Shown here: positions 5,913-11,561 of the stretch, piece by piece
How the letters are laid out: each line of letters starts with the position of its first letter
How positions within the stretch are numbered: the stretch's first letter is position 1
Assembly: GCA_947458985.1 (NCBI GenBank)
Contig: CANHBA010000061.1
Coordinates: 1 to 11,561 of the forward strand
From: Flavobacteriales bacterium
GTDB lineage: Bacteria > Bacteroidota > Bacteroidia > Flavobacteriales_D > Crocinitomicaceae
Reading direction: 5' to 3'
Length of the DNA: 11,561 nucleotides
Program-made: the position numbers and the translations under genes
Notes under the pieces: generated by a model
What the model was told of the DNA's origin: nothing
What the model saw: only the letters and a program-made list of their open reading frames with translations
The model's database searches: none

Positions 5913-8645
5913 TTAAAATTGTATGGCAAGGTTGATATTAAAACGCAAGCCTTGGCCAAACATGACCGTAGCAGAGCGCGCATCGAATTGATCGTAAATG
6001 CCATTTGCGTTGTTGGTGGCATCTGAGATAAATGAGGTGTTGAGAAGATTGGTAATGGCGCCGCCTACACTAAATTGTTTGTAACGGTAACCGGCAAAAA
6101 CATTGATGAGGGAGTACGTTGGGATTACCCAGGAGTCGCGACCGCCGTTGGTTCCTTGGAGCGAGAATGGGTCAAAATTGGCATAATAGCGATCAAATAA
6201 TTGCCCTTGGACTTTGATGTAGGCATTTTTGATCGGTTCGTAGCGCAATGAAGCGGCCATAGCGGTTTGTGCTGCATCGCCAACGTGTACACCTTTGGCG
6301 TCAAAAGTGAATTCAAGAGAGTCGTATTGCGGGATAAAGACGGTTTTGCTCGAATTCCAAATCCAGTTACCAATAGAGAACATGAAGTCAAAGGAAAGTT
6401 TGGGTGAAATTTCCCAAGCGACATCGATTTCTTGGCCCATGTGAATGGCATCCATGCCGTTGATGTTGACACGAATGAATTCTGTAGGGTCATTGGGGTC
6501 TGGAACAGCAACACCGTAAGGAAAGGGTTTGTTTTTCCAGTTGGTGAAGTAAGCGTTGTAGTTGACACCAAAATGTTTGTTGGCGTAATGGTAGCCACCT
6601 TCCACAGCGTAAATAATTTCGTTGACGATTTCTCCAAAAAAGCTATTGGTATTGTTGTCGATGACATTCGAAAATTGTGGAGTTCGGTTGAGGTAGCCCA
6701 AATTGCAATAGACATCGTTGAACTTATTGATTTTATAGCCCAATCCACCTTTTACGGTGACGCCTGGAATGTATTTCCAGTCTGTGGAAAAGTACTCCAA
6801 ACCTGCTGAGCCAGCATGATAAGTTTGACCGTTGTATGCTATGGTATCGAGCGCGCCAATTCTTAGGATGGTATCGCCGAGGTCTAGGACTTTGCGTTGA
6901 AAGTAATCTATGCCTTTGTATCCATTGAGAATACCAGAAACGTTGGCAAACCAATTGATGCGTTCGCCGCTGTGTTCTACTTGTCCAAAAACCCCAGCAT
7001 AACTCACAACACCATCGCGATCGGCATTGAAAGTATTCTTGGCAATTTTGTCGCCAACGCGTTGCATTGGGTCGGGGTCGTTGAAGTCGGCAGTGCTCAC
7101 AAAGTAATCGCCACCTAAAAGATTGGTAATGACTTGGTAGTGGCGCCCTTCGTAATAGCGGTAGTCTAGTCCACCTGAAAATGACGTTTTCTTTGAATAA
7201 TCATAATTGAATTGCCCTAAATAACCCAGCCAAAAGTGGTTGTTCATGCTTGCCAATAAAATTTGACTCGACTTGATTTCGGTCGGCGAATAAATAGGGT
7301 CGATGTTTGGTGTGCCGAACAAAGAGTTGACTTTGTTTTCGGTGATCATTTGGTCCCAATCGATGTTGGCGTTGGCGTCGCGCAAAATGGCAGAGGAATT
7401 GAAGATGCTGGTGCCTCCACCGCGTCCGATAGAAAGATAAGCTAAGTTGGAGATGGCTAATTTATCATTTACAGACCAGAAATCTTTGAGTGTAATTTGC
7501 GGTTTGTTGTAAAAGTTGCGTCGTTCATTGAGTATTTCTCTTTCCCCAGCTTCGTTGGTAACATAACCCCAATGTTGGTTGTAGCGGATGCCCATGTCGT
7601 TGAGTAGAAGCGTGGAGTCGAACTGCACACCGAGGTCTTGGGAACGGTTGGCGTCCCAGTATTGGATGCCCTGGAAAAATGAACGCTGACCATGTTGTTG
7701 TGGTGCAGCAAATGCAGAAAGCGTGAGCAAGTGGTTGTCGAGGCGTTTGGAGATTTTGGTATAACCAAAAAAGCCTTGTGTTGGTGTGCCCTCTACCCAA
7801 CCTTGACCTTGTTTGTACGATGCTGAAAGGGTGAGGCCCCAGCCAGATTTAGTCATGCCGGTGTTGTAAGAAAGCGAACTGCGCAAAAAGTTACCTGTAG
7901 CATATTCTTGCTTAAAGCTGCCGCCTTTTTTGGTACCTACACCTTGGGTAATGATATTGATGGTGCCACCAATGGAAGGCATGGCAATTTTGGTTGCCCC
8001 CAAGCCGCGCTGCACTTGCATTTGGGAAGTAATGGCATCCAAGCCAAACCAATTGGACCAATATACCGCGCCGTTTTCCATGTCGTTGACAGGTACGCCG
8101 TCGATCATGACGCCAACGTTGCGTTGGTCAAAGCCACGCACATTGATGCGCGCATCGCCGTCGCCGCCCCCTTGATTGGTTGCGTAAACACCAGCGGTGC
8201 CATTCAAGAGCATTGGTAAATCGCGCGAAGCGAGCTCTTCAGTGATTTTTTTGGTGTCGATTTTTGTAACAGCCACTGGTACGTTTTGTCCATTGACTAG
8301 ATTGCCGATGACACGTATTTCGCGCACTTCTTGGGTTGCGCGAATGGTGAAATTTTGTGTAAGGCTAGCTTGATTGAGTTGAATGTCCAAACGAATGGTA
8401 TCGGTGAGCGGAAGCGTGAACATGATTTGGTATTTGCCAAATGGGATGTTCATTAGCTCGTAAGTACCTTCGTCGTTGGTGGCAACTCTGGTGATGGCAG
8501 TTCCTTTGTTGAGTAGGGTAATTTTAGCACCAGCCACAGGGATATCTCCAGGAGACATTTTTGCGGCACCACTGATTTTACCTACTGTTTGGCTATAGGA
8601 AAGGGCAGGAAGCGTTAGCAGCAACCCAATAAACAGGAAGCGCAT
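5913..8645 (-). CDS. TonB-dependent outer-membrane receptor with CarboxypepD_reg-like N-terminal domain
   Basis: This 910-residue protein has a signal peptide (MRFLFIGLLL...SYS, 1-18) and then a carboxypeptidase-regulatory-like Ig domain (about 20-105; PVAGAKITLLNKG, TNDEGTYELMNIPFGKYQI). A TonB-box-like EVREIRVIG follows (106-114), then the plug (about 120-235; INVRGFDQRN, VMIDGVPVND, IGGTINIIT), and a 22-strand-type barrel to a terminal Phe. It should import a ligand across the outer membrane using TonB energy. The ligand is not visible in the sequence, and no SusD follows, so it is not a typical SusC pair. The start at 8645 is chosen because it opens the signal peptide and follows the LTD gene's stop by one base (TAAGATG). 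The open frame reaches 8801, but those 52 codons overlap the LTD gene and would hide the signal peptide. The nuclease and nucleotidase neighbours suggest a nucleic-acid-derived ligand (inference). Confidence 0.94.
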   Translation of the reverse strand: MRFLFIGLLLTLPALSYSQTVGKISGAAKMSPGDIPVAGAKITLLNKGTAITRVATNDEGTYELMNIPFGKYQIMFTLPLTDTIRLDIQLNQASLTQNFTIRATQEVREIRVIGNLVNGQNVPVAVTKIDTKKITEELASRDLPMLLNGTAGVYATNQGGGDGDARINVRGFDQRNVGVMIDGVPVNDMENGAVYWSNWFGLDAITSQMQVQRGLGATKIAMPSIGGTINIITQGVGTKKGGSFKQEYATGNFLRSSLSYNTGMTKSGWGLTLSASYKQGQGWVEGTPTQGFFGYTKISKRLDNHLLTLSAFAAPQQHGQRSFFQGIQYWDANRSQDLGVQFDSTLLLNDMGIRYNQHWGYVTNEAGEREILNERRNFYNKPQITLKDFWSVNDKLAISNLAYLSIGRGGGTSIFNSSAILRDANANIDWDQMITENKVNSLFGTPNIDPIYSPTEIKSSQILLASMNNHFWLGYLGQFNYDYSKKTSFSGGLDYRYYEGRHYQVITNLLGGDYFVSTADFNDPDPMQRVGDKIAKNTFNADRDGVVSYAGVFGQVEHSGERINWFANVSGILNGYKGIDYFQRKVLDLGDTILRIGALDTIAYNGQTYHAGSAGLEYFSTDWKYIPGVTVKGGLGYKINKFNDVYCNLGYLNRTPQFSNVIDNNTNSFFGEIVNEIIYAVEGGYHYANKHFGVNYNAYFTNWKNKPFPYGVAVPDPNDPTEFIRVNINGMDAIHMGQEIDVAWEISPKLSFDFMFSIGNWIWNSSKTVFIPQYDSLEFTFDAKGVHVGDAAQTAMAASLRYEPIKNAYIKVQGQLFDRYYANFDPFSLQGTNGGRDSWVIPTYSLINVFAGYRYKQFSVGGAITNLLNTSFISDATNNANGIYDQFDARSATVMFGQGLRFNINLAIQF

Positions 8646-8646
8646 C

Positions 8647-9708
8647 TTAGCGGATAATGACTTTGTGCAGACTTTGTTCGCCTGAGTTGGTCGTGAGGCG
8701 CAAGAAATAGACGCCTTGGTGATTGCTGAGGTCGATTTCAATGATTTGTTGCGCAGCAGAAACGTTGATTTCTTTGATTTGCTGACCAAGTGCAGAGACA
8801 ACCTGAATTTTGCGAATGTCGTTTTGTGTTTTTACAAAAACAAGACCGTTGCTAGGATTTGGGTAAACACTAGGGCTGATTTTTGAAGCAGCGTTTAGGC
8901 CAATGTTGTTGCAGTTACATTCGTGTGTACCGAGTGAAGACCAATTGCCATCTAGGATTGGGTTACCGCTAGTTCCGTAAACGATGTTGCCGTTTGCATC
9001 TAAGCGAACAACAACTGGTGGAATGCTATCCCATTCTAAAAGTGGGTCAAAAAAGGAAGGGTTGGCGGTTTGTCCTTTGAGGATACCTGGCTTGCGAATC
9101 AAGCTGTGGTCTTTGGTCAGCAAAACACCTAGGCCAGTGCTATAAGGAAATTGAGAAGACCAAGCGCCGTCGTTACCTGAAGATGTGCCTGTTTCATTGG
9201 CCGGGTTTTCACCGATTTTTCCAAAAACGTCTACAATTGCAAAGCCGGTAACGTTTGTAGCGTTAATAACAGCGGTTGCATTAGCAGGCAAAGTTCCTTT
9301 TGCCAAAAGAAGGGCGTCGTTGCCATTCCAGTACCAAGCATTTGATACGTTGTAATCGGCACAATAGAAACCATCTGCTCTTGCTTGCAATGAATCCCAG
9401 ACAGGAGCCTCTTGACCAGTTCCGTTCGGATCGAGTTTTTGAAGTACACCCACGTAAACACCTTTGGCAGGCACGGTACCTGTGAGTTGAATTGAATTGG
9501 CAACAGTAGCGGTTGTGGAACCGTTTGAATAGCGACTCACAAAATAACCTGAAAGGTTGATGGGGCTATTGGTAGGGTTGTAAATTTCAAGTGCTTTATT
9601 GTTAGACCAGCCTTCGACGTACTCAGAGATAAAGAGTTCGTTACAAGTGTTTTGTGCAAAAATACTTGCTGAAATTACAAAAGAGAGGAAAAGTAGCGTT
9701 TGCTTCAT
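8647..9708 (-). CDS. Lamin-tail-domain protein with T9SS sorting domain
   Basis: This 353-residue secreted protein has a signal peptide (1-18, ending IFA before QNT). A lamin tail domain (LTD, about 22-205) follows, with the characteristic LFISEYVEGWSNNKALEIYN, NLSGYFVSRYSNG, WYWNGNDALLLAKG and VDVFGKIGENP segments. A linker with NWSSLGTHECNC (255-266) leads to a T9SS type A tail (about 277-353; YPNPSNG, GVYFLRL). LTD modules occur in bacterial extracellular nucleases and phosphatases, where they are thought to bind ligand or surface. No catalytic domain is present, so a binding or scaffold role is inferred. It is the first gene of the operon, 100 nt or so downstream of a good promoter, and its stop is one base from the receptor start. 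There is no Shine-Dalgarno sequence before the ATG, which is normal for Bacteroidota. Confidence 0.9.
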   Translation of the reverse strand: MKQTLLFLSFVISASIFAQNTCNELFISEYVEGWSNNKALEIYNPTNSPINLSGYFVSRYSNGSTTATVANSIQLTGTVPAKGVYVGVLQKLDPNGTGQEAPVWDSLQARADGFYCADYNVSNAWYWNGNDALLLAKGTLPANATAVINATNVTGFAIVDVFGKIGENPANETGTSSGNDGAWSSQFPYSTGLGVLLTKDHSLIRKPGILKGQTANPSFFDPLLEWDSIPPVVVRLDANGNIVYGTSGNPILDGNWSSLGTHECNCNNIGLNAASKISPSVYPNPSNGLVFVKTQNDIRKIQVVSALGQQIKEINVSAAQQIIEIDLSNHQGVYFLRLTTNSGEQSLHKVIIR

Positions 9709-9812
9709 GATGTTAAGTTTGGATCAACTGACAATCAGCTTTGTGTTTAATGGTGCATTTTTTATGGTTTCGGCACGGATTCGGCTTCAAGGAGGTCATA
9801 AAAAAGCTAGTA

Positions 9813-9844
9813 CAAATTTAGAGCTTTTACAATTAATTATGCAA
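9813..9844 (-). promoter_or_regulatory. Promoter of the nuclease/receptor operon
   Basis: On the minus strand TTTTG (9846-9842) is followed by 21 nt and a perfect Bacteroidota -7 box TAAATTTG (9820-9813). This matches the TTG-N19-23-TAnnTTTG form used by the group's primary sigma factor. Transcription should start near 9808, giving an untranslated leader of about 100 nt before the ATG at 9708. The leader holds a small hairpin (9726-9740; AGCTGA, loop TTG, TCAGTT) and a 28-codon open frame (9799-9713). It is the only strong promoter-like match found upstream of the cluster, and no internal gap is long enough to need another. Confidence 0.65.
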
Positions 9845-9941
9845 AAGTTTAACAAAAAGTTAAGTGATTTCTTTGTGAACGCAAGATGAGCTCAGCATTA
9901 CCTCAGAAATCTGTGTAATTTTAGGTTTCAATTAAATGGTC

Positions 9942-11561
9942 ATGAAAATTATATTTAAAGTTCTTTTTATTGCGTTGTTTTTGCAGCAGGCTGTCGCTCA
10001 AAATTTAACTGTCGAGCGCATTTGGCGCAATTATGAATTCAGTGCAAAAGGAGCAAGTGCCTATCAAATGCTCAATGATGGCAGTCATTTTGTGGAATGG
10101 TCCGAAGCGGGCGATCTTGTGAAGGGGAGCCTTTCAAGTGAAACATTAAAAACAGAAATCCTCATTTCAAAATCCGCACTCATTTGGGAGGATAAACAAA
10201 TAGAAGTTGCTGGTTTCGAATTCAATTCTAACGAGCAAAAAGTATTGCTTTGGACCGCACCCAAAGCCATTTATCGCCGCAGTTTTGAAGCGTTTTATTT
10301 TCTTTATGATTTGAACACCAAAAAACTCGAAGCGTTAGACGCCGACCACGCACCTCAAACACTCGCTGAGTACAGCCCTGATGGCAAGAAGGTTTCCTTT
10401 ATTCATGGGAACGATATTTTCATCAAAGAATTGGCTTCTGGAAAAGTAAGTAAGGTCACTGCTGATGGTAAGCGCAATAAAATCATCAACGGAACTACTG
10501 ATTGGGTTTACGAAGAAGAATTTGCCATTACCAAAGCCTATGGTTGGTCACCAGATAGTAAATACTTGGCATTTTTAAAATTCGACGAACGAGAAGTACC
10601 CGAATTTCAAATGGCGATGTACGGCGAGCTCTACCCAGAACAATATAGATACAAGTACCCGAAAGCAGGAGAGGTCAATAGTAAAGTGACTTTAAATATG
10701 TTGGATGTGAAGAGCGCCAAAATTCAAAAAATCGATTTAGGAGCTTACGAATATATCCCACGCATCAAATGGTCTTCACAAGCGAATCAACTTGTTGTTC
10801 AAACCATGAACAGACATCAAAACGAGCTTAATTATTGGTTGATCGACGCAACTCAAAAACAGGTGTCCTCCAAATTGTTTTTCACGGAGAAATCAGAAAC
10901 CTATATCGAGATAGATAATAATTTACTCATCCTTAAAGACGGCAAATCGATACTCAGAACAAGTGAGGTGAGTGGTTTCAATCATATCTATAAACTCGGT
11001 TTTGACGGGACTTCAACACAGATTACAACCGGAGATTGGGATGTCATCGAATTTTTAGGTTACGATGAACAAGTACAAACGGTGTACTATGCCAGTGCCG
11101 AACCCGGCGCTATATATAAGTCGGTTTATAGCATTCAAGTCGACGGTTCAAATAAACAAAACTTAACTCCAGTTTTAGGCTATCACAATGCCGAATTTTT
11201 AAATGGCATGAAGTACTTCATCCACAACTATTCCAATGCGAACACACCACCAGTTATTTCTTTGCGAAAGGCCAATGGTGAACTCGTTAAAGTACTTGAA
11301 GATAATACAGCCTTGCTCGACAAAATGAAAGCTGAAAAATTAAGTCAAAGAAAATTCTTGTCAATTCCAACGCCTAGCGTCATTTTGAATGCCTCCTTGA
11401 TTTTTCCAACCAACTACGATCCTTCAAAAAAGTACCCGGTTTTTGTCAATGTATACGGCGGGCCTGGGCATAACGAAGTGTTGGATAGCTGGGATGGCAA
11501 TGACTACTTTTTTCATAATTTGTTAGCGCAAGATGGCTATATGGTCTTGAGTATCGACCCG
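9942..11561 (+). CDS. Dipeptidyl peptidase IV-like S9 peptidase (partial, C-terminus beyond right edge)
   Basis: The frame is open for 540 codons from the ATG at 9942 to the window edge. Residues 1-19 are a signal peptide (MKIIFK, hydrophobic core, AVA before QN). Residues 25-460 are an eight-bladed beta-propeller of the DPP IV N-terminal type, with blade motifs such as YSPDGKKVSF and WSPDSKYLAF. The DWVYEEEF motif (187-194) carries the double Glu that grips the substrate's free N-terminus in DPP IV. The start of the alpha/beta-hydrolase domain follows (about 470 on), with VYGGPG whose Tyr505 matches the oxyanion-hole tyrosine. The catalytic Ser, Asp and His lie past the edge. It should remove Xaa-Pro or similar dipeptides from peptides in the periplasm. 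An in-frame ATG six bases upstream (9936) is an alternative start. It is divergent from the operon, with no clear functional link and no convincing promoter of its own. Confidence 0.93.
   Translation, partial: MKIIFKVLFIALFLQQAVAQNLTVERIWRNYEFSAKGASAYQMLNDGSHFVEWSEAGDLVKGSLSSETLKTEILISKSALIWEDKQIEVAGFEFNSNEQKVLLWTAPKAIYRRSFEAFYFLYDLNTKKLEALDADHAPQTLAEYSPDGKKVSFIHGNDIFIKELASGKVSKVTADGKRNKIINGTTDWVYEEEFAITKAYGWSPDSKYLAFLKFDEREVPEFQMAMYGELYPEQYRYKYPKAGEVNSKVTLNMLDVKSAKIQKIDLGAYEYIPRIKWSSQANQLVVQTMNRHQNELNYWLIDATQKQVSSKLFFTEKSETYIEIDNNLLILKDGKSILRTSEVSGFNHIYKLGFDGTSTQITTGDWDVIEFLGYDEQVQTVYYASAEPGAIYKSVYSIQVDGSNKQNLTPVLGYHNAEFLNGMKYFIHNYSNANTPPVISLRKANGELVKVLEDNTALLDKMKAEKLSQRKFLSIPTPSVILNASLIFPTNYDPSKKYPVFVNVYGGPGHNEVLDSWDGNDYFFHNLLAQDGYMVLSIDP

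Noticed and set aside
6125..6809. Overlapping open frames on both strands inside the receptor gene (207 codons minus, 125 codons plus)
   Set aside because: They are alternative-frame shadows of the well-supported receptor barrel. Their translations are low-complexity Ser/Thr-rich or unstructured, with no recognisable motifs.
8646..8801. 52-codon N-terminal extension of the TonB receptor frame
   Set aside because: It overlaps the T9SS tail of the LTD gene, is Ser/Lys-rich with no homology features, and would bury the clear signal peptide that begins at the ATG at 8645.
9599..9889. Plus-strand open frame of 96 codons crossing the divergent intergenic region
   Set aside because: It starts antisense within the LTD gene, runs across the operon promoter, and shows no domain, signal peptide or start context. 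It is best explained as chance.
9850..9941. Promoter for the DPP IV gene using TAATTTTA at 9916-9923
   Set aside because: The box lacks the final G of TAnnTTTG, and the nearest TTG (9873-9875) is 40 nt away, well outside normal spacing.

Overview
The window looks like chromosomal DNA of a Bacteroidota species (Flavobacteriia/Sphingobacteriia/Chitinophagia-like). Four things point there: two proteins end in type IX secretion (T9SS) type A sorting domains; there is a DUF4249 lipoprotein and a CarboxypepD_reg-like TonB-dependent receptor; there is a promoter of the Bacteroidota form TTG-N21-TAnnTTTG; and the genes lack Shine-Dalgarno sequences. No RNA genes, insertion sequences, integrases, phage genes or CRISPR arrays are visible, and no stretch over 300 bases lacks a gene.

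Layout, left to right. Positions 1-993 (minus) hold the N-terminal 331 residues of a secreted right-handed beta-helix protein that runs off the left edge. After a 116-bp gap comes a very tight six-gene minus-strand cluster, transcribed from 9708 down to 1110. Its order is: secreted lamin-tail-domain (LTD) T9SS protein, TonB-dependent receptor, secreted multidomain endonuclease I with T9SS tail, lipoprotein 5'-nucleotidase C-terminal domain, metallophosphatase (5'-nucleotidase N-terminal domain) with a Tat-like signal, and DUF4249 lipoprotein. Junctions are +1, +3, -1, -4 and -4 nt, so this is almost certainly one operon. A good Bacteroidota promoter lies about 105 nt upstream of its first gene. 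On the other side of a 233-bp divergent intergenic region (9709-9941), a plus-strand gene for a dipeptidyl peptidase IV-like S9 peptidase starts at 9942 and runs off the right edge.

How the genes may work together (inference): the T9SS endonuclease would cut extracellular DNA or RNA, with the LTD protein as a possible surface adaptor. The receptor and DUF4249 lipoprotein would take products across the outer membrane. The split 5'-nucleotidase would then release phosphate and nucleosides in the periplasm or at the cell surface. This makes a candidate nucleic-acid or organophosphate scavenging locus, comparable in logic to a polysaccharide utilisation locus but without a SusD. The substrate is not proven by the sequence. 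The receptor, DUF4249 protein and LTD protein have no assigned ligand here.
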